Positions 53,209 through 61,686 of a stretch of 64,000 bases of DNA are shown here, one piece after another; position 1 is the first letter of the stretch, and each line of letters starts with the position of its first letter. The DNA comes from Actinomycetales bacterium SN12. Lineage in GTDB: Bacteria; Actinomycetota; Actinomycetes; Actinomycetales; Microbacteriaceae. The stretch spans positions 558,001 through 622,000 of the forward strand of contig PJCV01000001.1 in NCBI GenBank assembly GCA_002837415.1, read 5' to 3'. A program made the position numbers and the translations under genes. Under the pieces are notes generated by a model, which saw only the letters and a list, made by a program, of their open reading frames with translations, searched no databases and had not been told where the DNA came from.

Positions 53209-54021
53209 TCACGTATCCAGGTCCCGAGTCTTGCGGCGCATCTGATCCACGAACGTTTCGGTGAGCGCCCATCCGTCGGCAAGCTCGCGCAACATCCTCG
53301 CGGCGTACTCCTTCTGCTCGCGCTGTGTGCGCACTCCGCGCAGCTCGAGCGCGAGACGACGGATCACACCCTCGTCGTCGGCAAGCCGTGCTTCCCACCG
53401 GGCAACCTCGTCGGCTGCGGTGCGCCGCGCCGCGGTGGCGAACTCGTGCGGGAAGATCAGGCCGTCAACAAGCGCGGGGTTTGCATCCATCAACAGCCGC
53501 ACCTGAACCGTGCGCCTGTTGATCGTGGCGCCGCGGAAGTCCGGCGACTCAACGACCAATTCCATCAGCTGACGGTGCGCGTTCCTGCTCCGCTCGTGCA
53601 TCAGCTCGCGGTCCATCTGCTGCAGCCCCTTCGCCTGGTACTGCTGCATTTCCGACTCGTCGCTGAGCGCGTCGTGCCAGTCGGTCGTAATAAACCAGGT
53701 GTGCAGCATCCCGTCTCGCGCCCACAGCACGGACAGTCGGAAAATCTCGCCTGCGTGCTGCTCAGCGGTCGACCGAAGGGCGGCATCTTCCGTACCCATG
53801 TCGTCCGGGTCGAACGACTCGGCGAGCACGAACACGGCGGCCGGTGCCATCATGTCGAGCGTCTCGAGGAACGCCTCGACAGAGACCGCCGGGTGGACGA
53901 AGAAGACATCCGGTGACCGGGTGGACGACGGTGACGCAGGCGCCACTTTCAACCCGGCGGCGTTTATATGTGCACGCAGCTTTATCGCGAGGTCAGCGAG
54001 GTCATCGGTGTCGAACGTCAC
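53209..54021 (-). CDS. Hypothetical protein in the island
   Basis: A 270-residue soluble protein with no recognised domain. The N-terminal half looks alpha/beta (APAAVFVLAESFDPDDMG, IFRLSVLWARDGMLHTWFITT); the rest is helical and charged, with a predicted coiled coil near the C-terminus (REQKEYAARMLRELADGW). GTG at 54021 has TACGGT six bases upstream, the same hexamer and spacing as the gene at 56837. It is intact, unlike its neighbours, so may be cargo of the former mobile element. Confidence 0.6.
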   Translation of the reverse strand: MTFDTDDLADLAIKLRAHINAAGLKVAPASPSSTRSPDVFFVHPAVSVEAFLETLDMMAPAAVFVLAESFDPDDMGTEDAALRSTAEQHAGEIFRLSVLWARDGMLHTWFITTDWHDALSDESEMQQYQAKGLQQMDRELMHERSRNAHRQLMELVVESPDFRGATINRRTVQVRLLMDANPALVDGLIFPHEFATAARRTAADEVARWEARLADDEGVIRRLALELRGVRTQREQKEYAARMLRELADGWALTETFVDQMRRKTRDLDT

Positions 54022-54027
54022 TATTGA

Positions 54028-54033
54028 ACCGTA
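54028..54033 (-). promoter_or_regulatory. -10 hexamer of a leaderless start (island hypothetical)
   Basis: On the minus strand TACGGT is followed by six bases and the GTG at 54021. Confidence 0.55.
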
Positions 54034-54172
54034 CTCACTGTCGAGGAGAGGTCTGTCGTCATTTGCAGCTGGCCATCGCAGACGGTCCGTTGGAGGTGTT
54101 GGGCTTGAGTCGCCGCCCAGGGAATGGAGGTTGATGCTACCTCTGCACGCTCGGTGCTCGGCGGGCCGGATT

Positions 54173-54240
54173 GTCGGCGGCGCTCGAAAACTGGACAGTA
54201 GCGGCGCGGCGCTATTGTCCAGTTTTCGAGCACCGCCGAC
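54173..54240. repeat. 30-bp inverted repeat with 8-base spacer
   Basis: Arms 54173-54202 and 54211-54240 match in inverse at 28 of 30 positions and include GCTCGAAAACTGGACA facing TGTCCAGTTTTCGAGC. The spacer is GGCGCGGC. It could be two insertion-sequence ends facing each other or the terminal repeat of a lost element. It sits between the hypothetical gene and the integrase remnant. Confidence 0.85.
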
Positions 54241-54311
54241 AGGCTGCTGTCACGCAGGAGGAGGGCATCTGCCACAGCTAGCGCATGCCTTGATCCCCCT
54301 ACGACTTCGAG

Positions 54312-55184
54312 GTGGCGTTCAGGCCCGCCCATTGCCTCTGGACACTGGCTCGGCGAGCTACGCGCCAGCCGCAGGCAGACGGGGAGCCCCGCACTCAGAC
54401 GAGCGTGCTGGGCACTTACAAGGTGGTGCGGAAGGTGTTTTCGTACGCCTACGCGCACCGGCTCATCCCGTTCAACCCCTGCATCGCCGTCACCAAGCCC
54501 AAGGTGGACACCGCCGAGGCACGATTCCTCACCGTCGAGGAAGTCAATCGGCTCGCCGCCGAGCTGTCGGCTCAGCCACCGTACGACCTGCTGGTGCGCT
54601 TCGGCGCGCTGACCGGATTGCGCATTGGTGAAGACGCCGCGCTGCGCATTCGCGACATCGACCTGCGCCGTGCGAGGTGCAGGTACGGCTGAACATGACG
54701 CACCAGCAAGGGCTACGTCGTCGGCACTCCGAAGACCGCCCGAGCCGTGCGCGACGTGCCGATTCTGGACGAGACGATGTTCCGCGATCTGGGCGTGCAC
54801 CCGCGCAACCACCCGCACCGCGGCAACCTGGAGGCAGGCCCGTGGCCGGGAAGGGTGCCGGGGCACAACCGCCTGAACTACGAGCGCGCCTTCGATCCCA
54901 AGGGTTTTTGCCGGTACACCTTCAAGCCAGCGGCGACCCGCGCTGGCCTGGACGGCCTGCACTTTCACGAGCTACGCCACACCTTCGCCACGCTGGCACT
55001 GGAGTCCTGTGCCCTCGACATGCACGAGCTATCCCGGGCGATGGGCCACGCTAGCTACGCCATTACAGACAAGGTTTATGCGCACGTCCGCCCGCGCGAC
55101 TTCAGCGCCCATCGCGCCGCGTTCTCTGCGCACATCTCCGCTGCCAGCGCTCAGCCTTCGGCGTTAGTCGCAATCGGACGCTGA
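54312..55184 (+). pseudogene. Degenerate tyrosine recombinase (phage-type integrase)
   Basis: Integrase homology begins near 54385 (QTSVLGTYKVVRKVFSYAYA). The catalytic residues are visible: Arg in LTGLRIGED, HELRHT box, and Tyr in ITDKVYAHVR. Between 54670 and 54700 the reading frame shifts: EVQVRLNMT is in another frame, after which the first frame resumes with TSKGYVVGTPKTARAVRD. A one-base loss and a two-base loss would explain both shifts; in the first frame two TGA codons at 54690 and 54696 stop translation. The N-terminal core-binding domain is also incomplete. It points toward the tRNA-Pro gene, a typical integration target. Confidence 0.8.
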
Positions 55185-55711
55185 GCGACATCCGACACCG
55201 CTGCAGGTTCAGAGCGATAGACCGCAACGATCGCCTTGGTTGCCGCACCGACGTTCTCGTTGTAGCTCTTGTGAAAGTCTCCAACAGCCGCTCCGAGCGC
55301 TTGAGCATCAGCCTCCGACGACAGCAGCTGGGCACGTGCAAGCGCGGTACTGATCTCGGTCGAATGGAACCTCATGCTGAAACCGCCGCCGTTTGCCTTC
55401 CCGCGCGCCTCGGCGAGCTTTCGCTCCTTCCGCTCCGGTTCGGCCGTTATCTCGGCGATGAGCGTGGTGTACGCATCGAGTCGACGGTCAGCAAGAGAAG
55501 TCTCCGAGGCTAACTGGCGCGACACAAGCTGCATTTTGACCTCATGCTCGCGGGTCTCGCGGCTGATCCGCCTCTCGCGCGCGGAAGCGAACAGACCTGT
55601 GACCACCACGCCACCAATCGCCGCAACCAGAGTAAAGACCGGTGTCACGAGCACCGCCCAGTCCGGAGCCGCTGCGCTGTTCGCAACGCCGAGAATCGAA
55701 GAGAATGACAC
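55151..55711 (-). CDS. Hypothetical membrane protein with coiled coil
   Basis: A 186-residue protein from GTG at 55711 (an ATG at 55777 is in frame). One hydrophobic helix lies at about 17 to 42 (WAVLVTPVFTLVAAIGGVVV), followed by a long charged coiled coil (RISRETREHEVKMQLVSRQL). This single-helix plus coiled-coil layout is seen in small phage or island proteins. No family recognised. Its end overlaps the integrase remnant by 34 bases on the opposite strand. Confidence 0.6.
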   Translation of the reverse strand: MSFSSILGVANSAAAPDWAVLVTPVFTLVAAIGGVVVTGLFASARERRISRETREHEVKMQLVSRQLASETSLADRRLDAYTTLIAEITAEPERKERKLAEARGKANGGGFSMRFHSTEISTALARAQLLSSEADAQALGAAVGDFHKSYNENVGAATKAIVAVYRSEPAAVSDVAQRPIATNAEG

Positions 55712-55939
55712 GCCCTCATCCTGGCAGAGGCTGTGGACAACCGAAGGGGTTTTGGAGGGGGTGGCGATCCCGGGCATACAAGGCCCGGAAACTCTTGCAA
55801 GATTCCGAGCCTAAATGGTCGGGCTGCATCCCCACGGCGCCCTCCACGCGCCGCTCGTCATCGAGATCGGCATGGGTTGGGGGGGTGCGGCGGCCCGCGG
55901 AGCCTCTCGGCGCCGCGTGGCCCCGCTTTTCAAACGCGA

Positions 55940-56001
55940 GTAGACGCAAGAGGAGGGGGTTCCGATCCTCGCGGATCGGAACCCCCTCCTCTTGCGTCTA
56001 C
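55940..56001. terminator. 29-bp perfect palindrome directly after tRNA-Pro
   Basis: The arms 55940-55968 and 55973-56001 are exact inverse copies around a TCGC loop, beginning GTAGACGCAAGAGGAGG. It starts one base after the tRNA 3' end. On the minus strand GTTTG follows, so it may terminate the tRNA transcript, but a stem of 29 bp without mismatch is much longer than an ordinary terminator. Confidence 0.85.
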
Positions 56002-56002
56002 G

Positions 56003-56076
<74 letters not shown>

Positions 56077-56208
56077 TGGCAGTCCGCACCGAAGCGCGGG
56101 CAACTCCACTATCCTAGCCGACGGATTCGGCCACCGCGAACCGGCGCCACCGGGCGTGGCGGAAGCCGTCCCGAGCAAGCAACCGTTGCCGATGTCCGGG
56201 CCCCGGCG

Positions 56209-56214
56209 TAACGT
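56209..56214 (+). promoter_or_regulatory. -10 hexamer of a leaderless start (GNAT)
   Basis: TAACGT lies six bases before the ATG at 56221. Confidence 0.6.
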
Positions 56215-56220
56215 GCCGCC

Positions 56221-56805
56221 ATGGCGACGATCATCACAGAACCGGCGACGATCACGCGGTGGGACGACGTGCAGCACTCGCTCTCCGGCGGCGGCGACGG
56301 TGCCGACTGCCAGTGCATCTGGCCGGTCGTGCGCAACAAGGTCTGGCCGACGACGACTCTCGAGCAGCGGCGCGACATGCTGCACGACGAGATCGCCGCC
56401 GGCCCTCCCCCTGGGCTCATCGCGTATGTCGACGGCGAGGCTGCCGGATGGATCCGCGTCGGGCCGCGCACCGTGCAGCAGCGCATCCTGCACACTCGCA
56501 CCATCGCATCCGCCACCGCCGAAGCGCTCGACGATGAGTCAGTCTGGGCGGTCACCTGCTTCGTCGTGCGGCAGGAGCACCGCGGTCAAGGACTGAACGC
56601 CCGATTGCTGGCATCCGCTCTCGACTTCGCCCGCGAATCGGGCGCACGCATGATCGAGGCCTACCCGGTCGACACCTCCACCGGCTCGCACCGATCGAAC
56701 GACCTGTACCACGGCACCGTCTCCACCTTCCTCGCCGCCGGATTCGAGCGCGGTCCTGACCTCACCGCAGGGCGAGTCCTGGTGACGCGCGGCCTGGTCG
56801 ACTGA
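56221..56805 (+). CDS. GNAT family N-acetyltransferase (paralogue of the 373-948 gene)
   Basis: A 194-residue acetyltransferase with FVVRQEHRGQGLNARLL as acetyl-CoA site (about 119 to 135) and the EAYPVDT strand shared with the paralogue at the left end of the window. The N-terminal CQCIWPVV is typical of this GNAT subgroup, which has a conserved Cys near the front. Substrate unknown. Leaderless start. Confidence 0.85.
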   Translation: MATIITEPATITRWDDVQHSLSGGGDGADCQCIWPVVRNKVWPTTTLEQRRDMLHDEIAAGPPPGLIAYVDGEAAGWIRVGPRTVQQRILHTRTIASATAEALDDESVWAVTCFVVRQEHRGQGLNARLLASALDFARESGARMIEAYPVDTSTGSHRSNDLYHGTVSTFLAAGFERGPDLTAGRVLVTRGLVD

Positions 56806-56824
56806 TCGCCGGGCGCTCAGGCGC

Positions 56825-56830
56825 TACGGT
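56825..56830 (+). promoter_or_regulatory. -10 hexamer of a leaderless start (hypothetical)
   Basis: TACGGT lies six bases before the ATG at 56837. Confidence 0.6.
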
Positions 56831-56836
56831 AACCGC

Positions 56837-57289
56837 ATGAGCACCCAGCATCCGACCATCGAAGATCCGGAACTCGGCACCCTCTCTCGCGCCGAGACCA
56901 CGCTCGACGATGGCGACGTCGTCACGCACGACTGGTTCTCGGGCGCGCTGACGATCGACGGCCGTGAACTCGAGCTGATGATCGACGGAGCCGACGTCGA
57001 AGCCGTGCGCACGCTCGTCCCCCGTGCCCACGCTGTGGTCGAAGACCTCGATGAGATCCGGCGCCGGGCATCCGATGCCGTCATCACCCACTTCAGCGAC
57101 AGCGCGCCATCCGCGAGTGAGCTCGACGAGGGCGCCGACGATCTCGTGCTCGACACCCTCGAGATCACCGACGAGGCGACGGTGCTGCACTTCACCGACT
57201 CGTGCGGGCAGCACTTCCCCGAGGGGTACTGGCCGGCCGTGCACCTCGGCGTCGACGGCAGCATCGGCGAGGTCACGGTCGAGGGCTGA
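56837..57289 (+). CDS. Hypothetical acidic protein
   Basis: A 150-residue acidic protein without recognised domain, signal peptide or membrane helix. It has a beta-rich pattern (LDDGDVVTHDWFSGALTIDGRE) and a helical middle (AHAVVEDLDEIRRRASDAVI), ending in another strand-rich part with a single Cys (TDSCGQHFPEG). Intact frame and leaderless promoter support expression. Confidence 0.65.
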   Translation: MSTQHPTIEDPELGTLSRAETTLDDGDVVTHDWFSGALTIDGRELELMIDGADVEAVRTLVPRAHAVVEDLDEIRRRASDAVITHFSDSAPSASELDEGADDLVLDTLEITDEATVLHFTDSCGQHFPEGYWPAVHLGVDGSIGEVTVEG

Positions 57290-57367
57290 CCGCTTCATCC
57301 GACGGGTGGGCGCCCCGCGGCATCCGCTCGTCGTCGCCGTCGCTGATCGCGTTCTGGAGAAGGGCAG

Positions 57368-57748
57368 ATGATGGATGCCATGAAACCCGTACGCGTCGAC
57401 AGCTGGCTCTGGGCGATCCGCATCTACAAGACCCGCTCTGCCGCCACGACGGCCTGCCGGGCCGGCCACGTGCGCGTCGGCGGCGAGCGGACCAAGGCCG
57501 CGCAGACCGTGAAGCCGGGCGATGAGGTGCGGGTGAGGATGTCGGGGTTCGACCGCATCCTCATCGTGAAGCAGACGCTGTCGAAGCGCGTCGGCGCGCC
57601 CGTCGCGGTGACGGCGTACGAAGACCGCACTCCCCCTCGCGAGCCGTCGGCCATGCTCGCCGTGCGCGACCGCGGCGCCGGTCGCCCGACCAAACGCGAG
57701 AGGCGCGAGATCGACCGGCTGCGCGGTCGGGATCCGTACGAAGACTGA
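57368..57748 (+). CDS. S4 domain RNA-binding protein (Hsp15-like)
   Basis: A 126-residue protein with an N-terminal S4 RNA-binding domain (RVDSWLWAIRIYKTRSAATT, AGHVRVGG, VKPGDEVRV; about 8 to 67) and a basic tail with RPTKRERREIDRLRG, like heat-shock protein 15/YrfH that binds stalled 50S subunits. GGAGAAGGGCAG immediately precedes the ATG; ATG codons at 57371 and 57380 are alternatives. Confidence 0.88.
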   Translation: MMDAMKPVRVDSWLWAIRIYKTRSAATTACRAGHVRVGGERTKAAQTVKPGDEVRVRMSGFDRILIVKQTLSKRVGAPVAVTAYEDRTPPREPSAMLAVRDRGAGRPTKRERREIDRLRGRDPYED

Positions 57749-57805
57749 CCCCGGCGACTTATCCACAGTTCTGATCCAGCCCGGCCGAATGTCGGAGGTA
57801 CGTTC

Positions 57806-57832
57806 TAATCTGGATGCATGGACGACGGATGA
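57806..57832 (+). promoter_or_regulatory. Leaderless start signal followed by an in-frame stop
   Basis: TAATCT, six bases, then ATG at 57818, but the frame reads only ATG GAC GAC GGA TGA. The same frame continues without further stop into the DUF222/HNH gene, so the stop separates the natural start from the body of that gene. Confidence 0.65.
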
Positions 57833-57898
57833 CAGACACTCATCGAACAGCGCACCGCGCTGCTCGACGAGTGGGCAGCCAAGCAGCGGGAGATCGCG

Positions 57899-59338
57899 GT
57901 GCTTCAGTCCGAGGCGTCGGCTCTGCTTGCTCGCCGGTGGGAGCTCTGGCAGGAAGAGGTGACCTCGGCGCCGCAGCACCGGGATGCCATCGAGCGGTCG
58001 ATGATGGCCGAGTACTCGGCAGCGGGCCACGTATCGCAGAGCTCGATGACATTCGCCTTCGCCGACGCGCATCTGCTGGCGACCGAGTTCGACACGGTGC
58101 GGGAGTCGTACGCAGCCGGCCGCATCACGCCGGGGCACGTGCGCGAGATTCTGCGAGAGGCCGCGCCGGTACGTGAAGCGATAGAGGCGGGTGACGTCGA
58201 CGCGAGCACGCTGCTGCTCTATGAAGCCGCGGCTCTCGAGACCGCTGAGAACGACACCGCGGCCCGCACCCGCGTGCAAGCGCGCCGCATCGCTGCGGCT
58301 CTGGCTGGGTCCACCATCGTCGAGCAGCACAAGCGCGCTGCGGCCGAGCGCACGGTCACGGTCCGCTCCATCGGTGACGGGCTTGTGCTGCTGCAGGCCG
58401 TGCTGCCCGAGCATCTGGGCGTCGCCATCCTCGACCGCCTCACCAAGATGGCACGGCACATGCAGAAGCACCCTGAAGACCGCCGCCCCGAGTTCGGACC
58501 GTCGGAGCCGGAAGACGTGGGTCTCGACCCTGAGACCCTGCTGCCGGTGAACGCAGGGATGCCGGATGCTGATGACGGGGCGATCTTCGGATCGCACACT
58601 TTCACCGCCGACCCGTTCGAGCTTCCACTCGATCCGAAGTTCCACGACGACAGCCCCCGCATCACCCACGTCCCACCCGACACGAGGACGATGGACCAGC
58701 TGCGGGCCGACCTCTTCACCGACCTGCTGCTCGCGTCCACGCCAACCGACGCGCACGGCACCGGGCTCGAGAACATCCACGCCACCATCCAGGTGACGGT
58801 CGCCGCCACGACCGTCGCCGGAGACGACGATCGGCCCGCGGAATTCGACGGATTCGGTCCGCTGGCTCCGGATGTCGCGCGTCGTCTCGCCGGTCAGCGC
58901 ACGGGATGGACCCGCTTGTTCCTCGATGCCACCGGAATGGTGGTCGAGACCGACACCTACACGCCGACCGAGCAGATGCGACGATTCCTGCGGGCGCGGG
59001 ATCAGCACTGCCGCTTCCCCGGATGCCGAGCACCGATCCACCGTTGCGAGGCCGATCACAACCAGGACTGGGCCCTGGGCGGGAAGACCCACATCGACAA
59101 CCTCGCGCACTTCTGTGGCATGCACCACCCGATCAAGCACCCCGACATACCCGACAGTCATCGGTGGTACGCGCGTCAGCTTCCCGACCGCTCGGTGGAA
59201 TGGATCAGCCCGAACGGACGCCACTACCGCGATCTGCCGAACCGGCGGGTGATGTTCGTGCCGTCAATCGAGCTTTCGAACCCGCCTGGGTCGCCACACG
59301 ATGCCGGTCCAGATCCGACGGAGCGACCACCCTTCTGA
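57899..59338 (+). CDS. DUF222/HNH endonuclease domain protein, start interrupted
   Basis: From GTG at 57899 the frame encodes 479 residues. A DUF222 domain occupies the first 300; the HNH motif near the C-terminus reads CRFPGCRAPIHRCEADH and DNLAHFCGMHH. This family is abundant in actinobacteria and has no assigned role. The same frame is open upstream back to 57833 (QTLIEQRTALLDEWAAKQRE), a coiled start typical of the family, but a TGA at 57830 cuts it off from the ATG at 57818. A second ATG at 57829 (MTD) is in another frame and would need a two-base change. Either the gene is recently inactivated or starts late. Confidence 0.75.
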   Translation: MLQSEASALLARRWELWQEEVTSAPQHRDAIERSMMAEYSAAGHVSQSSMTFAFADAHLLATEFDTVRESYAAGRITPGHVREILREAAPVREAIEAGDVDASTLLLYEAAALETAENDTAARTRVQARRIAAALAGSTIVEQHKRAAAERTVTVRSIGDGLVLLQAVLPEHLGVAILDRLTKMARHMQKHPEDRRPEFGPSEPEDVGLDPETLLPVNAGMPDADDGAIFGSHTFTADPFELPLDPKFHDDSPRITHVPPDTRTMDQLRADLFTDLLLASTPTDAHGTGLENIHATIQVTVAATTVAGDDDRPAEFDGFGPLAPDVARRLAGQRTGWTRLFLDATGMVVETDTYTPTEQMRRFLRARDQHCRFPGCRAPIHRCEADHNQDWALGGKTHIDNLAHFCGMHHPIKHPDIPDSHRWYARQLPDRSVEWISPNGRHYRDLPNRRVMFVPSIELSNPPGSPHDAGPDPTERPPF

Positions 59339-59353
59339 CCGGAAGCAATCGGG

Positions 59354-60280
59354 TCAGCCGCGGGCATCCATCTGGCGCAGCAGCCAGCCGGCCGACTCGA
59401 CTTTCGCGTCGACCTCGTCGAGTCGGGCGGCGAGGCCGCGGTCGCTGGTCACGGTTATCACGTCTGAACCGTCTGCGGCGAGGCGGCGGGCCTCCTCCAC
59501 GATCGCGTCGTCTCCGGCGCCGGCGGCGCGCACGATGGCAACGCGGGCGCCGTGGGTCTGCTGCCGGGCATCCGGGATCGCGCGGGCTGCGCCCTCGACG
59601 ACCATCGTCACCGGTGGGAACCAGCGGTCGGCCTCGAGGCCCAGCGATCCGGCATCCACCCCGTCGGCGGCCCACTTCGAGAGCCGCTCATGAAGGCGCG
59701 TCGCAGCTCCTGCCCGGTCCTTCCACCAGCCATCGGGCACCGAGCCGACGACGTTCGCCGCGTCAACGACGATCGCCGGGTGCACCATCAGCAGCGAACG
59801 CAGCAGCGGCCACGAGGCGGCGAAGCCGGGATGCAGCGGCCGCTGATCGACCTCGTCGACCGGCACCCACTCCAAAGCAAGGCTCTCCGGGTCGCTGATC
59901 ACCGGATCGAACGGCGCAAGCACATCGGCGACGACGGTCGTGTACGACCAGATCTGCAGGTCTAGCACGCGAGCGAACCGCGCGTGCAGCGCGCCGTCCG
60001 GAATGCCCGCCTCTTCCTGCGCCTCGCGCAGCGCGCCGTCGAGGGGCGACTCGTCCTGGTGCAGGGCGCCGCCCGGGATACCCCACGTGCCGCCGAAGTG
60101 GCTCCAGCCGACGCGGTGCTGCAGCAGCACCCCGCGCTGAGGATCGAAGGCGAGCACGCCAGCAGCTCCGAACCGGCCCCAGTACTTCTCCCCGGTCGGC
60201 GCGACCACCCACGCATCACCCGGGTCCTGCGGCCCGAGCGGACGTCGCGGCTCATCGGGGGCGGGAGGAACGATCGTCAC
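59354..60280 (-). CDS. NUDIX hydrolase fused to a NYN/PIN-like nuclease domain
   Basis: A 308-residue two-domain protein. Residues 30 to 175 form a NUDIX domain with a complete box in GALHQDESPLDGALREAQEE. From about residue 168, PAIVVDAANVVGSVPDGWW begins a NYN/PIN-like fold with an N-terminal Asp-Asn pair, a middle acidic GAGDDAIVEEA and a C-terminal TVTSDRGLAARL, the usual acidic sites of this RNase superfamily. One protein thus could act on nucleotides and on RNA. The GTG start has a GGGGGA immediately upstream. Confidence 0.82.
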   Translation of the reverse strand: MTIVPPAPDEPRRPLGPQDPGDAWVVAPTGEKYWGRFGAAGVLAFDPQRGVLLQHRVGWSHFGGTWGIPGGALHQDESPLDGALREAQEEAGIPDGALHARFARVLDLQIWSYTTVVADVLAPFDPVISDPESLALEWVPVDEVDQRPLHPGFAASWPLLRSLLMVHPAIVVDAANVVGSVPDGWWKDRAGAATRLHERLSKWAADGVDAGSLGLEADRWFPPVTMVVEGAARAIPDARQQTHGARVAIVRAAGAGDDAIVEEARRLAADGSDVITVTSDRGLAARLDEVDAKVESAGWLLRQMDARG

Positions 60281-60418
60281 TCCCCCAGCCTTTCATGCCG
60301 CGACGCCCTTCGGCACGACGACCTCTGGGAGCAGGCGACCGCCACGAAGAGACACCTGCCGAGAGCAGGCGACCGCCGAGAAGAGGCGACCGCCCGGAGG
60401 ACTCGAGCCGCCAGAGAG
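60281..60418. repeat. Spacer with short degenerate direct repeats
   Basis: The core GCAGGCGACCGCC occurs twice and GAGGCGACCGCC once, each followed or preceded by GAAGAG. No gene is seen in this 138-base spacer. Confidence 0.4.
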
Positions 60419-61489
60419 TCAGCGCGCGCCGACGGCTGCTCCGGCACGCAGGCGCGAGGCTGCGAGTTCCTCCGCGGCGAGCAGCGGTGTCACACCGCGA
60501 GCCTCCGCGTCATCGAGAATCCGGCGCACCGTGTCGCCGATTCCGGCGACGCGCTGCATGATCTCGTCGCTCGTTCCGATGCGCTTCGCCTCGAGGTCGA
60601 GATAGATCACTCCGCCGGCGTTCACGACGAAGTCGGGCGCGTACAGCACCCCGCGCTGCGCGAGACGGTCAGCGCCCGACCGGTCGGCGAGCGGGTTGTT
60701 CGCCGGGCCGCACACGGCCTTCACATCCAGCGCGTCGATGACCTCGTCGGTCAGCACACCGCCGATGCCAGCCGGCACGAACACGTCACCGGCGACCAGG
60801 TGCTCGGTGCCCGGTTCGACCCAGGTCGCGCCGATCTCATCAGCGAACGCGCGGCGGGCAGGGTTGATGTCGGTGACGGTCAGCTGCGCGCCCTGCTCTG
60901 CGAGGCGGGATGCCAGACGCCCGCCGACCTGCCCGAGCCCGGAGATCGTGATGCGGCGGCCCGCGGCATCCGCCGACCCGGCCACCCGCTCGAGCACCGC
61001 CTGCAGCGACGCGTACACGCCGAGGCTGGTGGGACCAGCCGGCTCACCGGAACCGCCGACTGCAGACGGGAGCCCGACGACATGCAGCGTGCGCTCGCTG
61101 ACGGTCAGCATGTCGTCGGTCGTCGATCCGACGTCCTCCGCCGTGCGGTACAGGCCGCCCATCAGCTCCACGGCGTCACCGAGGTCGAGGAAGGCGTCCC
61201 GACGCCGATCGGCGTCGAGGGTCTCGCCGGGCGCCAGCCCGATCACCGACTTGCCGCCACCGGCATCCAGACCCGCGGCCGCGTTCTTCAGCGTCATCGC
61301 GGCCGACAGCCGCAGCGCGTCGCCGAGCGCGTCGCTCCAGTGCGGGTACGTCCACAGGCGTGCACCGCCCAGCGCGGAGCCGAGCACGGACGAGTGCAGT
61401 GCGACGGCGATGAAAAGCCCGCTGCGTCGCCCGGTCGTCACCTCCACGCGCTCGTGGGTGAAATCGGGCAGGGGCAGAGCGTGCGACAT
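60419..61489 (-). CDS. Glu/Leu/Phe/Val family amino acid dehydrogenase
   Basis: A 356-residue oxidative deaminase similar to leucine/phenylalanine dehydrogenases. The catalytic Lys lies in MTLKNAAAGLDAGGGKSVI and the NAD fold in ISGLGQVGGRLASRL, with CGPANNPLAD and APDFVVNAGGVI typical of the family. Substrate preference is not readable. ATG at 61489 follows GAGGA. A repeat array separates it from der. Confidence 0.9.
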   Translation of the reverse strand: MSHALPLPDFTHERVEVTTGRRSGLFIAVALHSSVLGSALGGARLWTYPHWSDALGDALRLSAAMTLKNAAAGLDAGGGKSVIGLAPGETLDADRRRDAFLDLGDAVELMGGLYRTAEDVGSTTDDMLTVSERTLHVVGLPSAVGGSGEPAGPTSLGVYASLQAVLERVAGSADAAGRRITISGLGQVGGRLASRLAEQGAQLTVTDINPARRAFADEIGATWVEPGTEHLVAGDVFVPAGIGGVLTDEVIDALDVKAVCGPANNPLADRSGADRLAQRGVLYAPDFVVNAGGVIYLDLEAKRIGTSDEIMQRVAGIGDTVRRILDDAEARGVTPLLAAEELAASRLRAGAAVGAR

Positions 61490-61564
61490 TGCATCCTCGA
61501 ATCGTGCGGGGCCTCGTGGGCGGTGCGTCGGATGCCGCGGTGTTGCGGCATCCGACGCCATTAT

Positions 61565-61680
61565 CCCTTCGACAGGCTCAGGGACCCAAAGGGGCGCGCT
61601 CAGGGACCCAAAGGGACGGGCTCAGGGACCAAATGGGACCCTTCGACAGGCTCAGGGTCCTTCGACAGGCTCAGGAACCC
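61565..61680. repeat. Cluster of dispersed CCCTTCGACAGGCTCAGGGA-type repeats
   Basis: Full copies of CCCTTCGACAGGCTCAGGGA are at 61565, 61639 and 61659, with two shorter CTCAGGGACC copies between. Similar sequence is found at the start of cmk (63915-63936) and, diverged, in dnaE2 (42944-42993). It fills the der to dehydrogenase gap. Confidence 0.85.
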
Positions 61681-61686
61681 AGCCGG

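Noticed and set aside
52943..53398. Minus-strand frame as a possible transposase remnant
   Set aside because: No transposase motif is visible and the frame overlaps the end of the better-supported gene at 53209-54021.
55818..55827. Short match GTCGGGCTG to the tRNA-Pro end as a possible att site
   Set aside because: Nine bases is too short in this composition and no longer direct repeat of the tRNA 3' end was found in the window.
61565..61680. Possible CRISPR array or insertion sequence
   Set aside because: Spacing is irregular, copies are dispersed elsewhere including in genes, and no transposase or cas gene is present.
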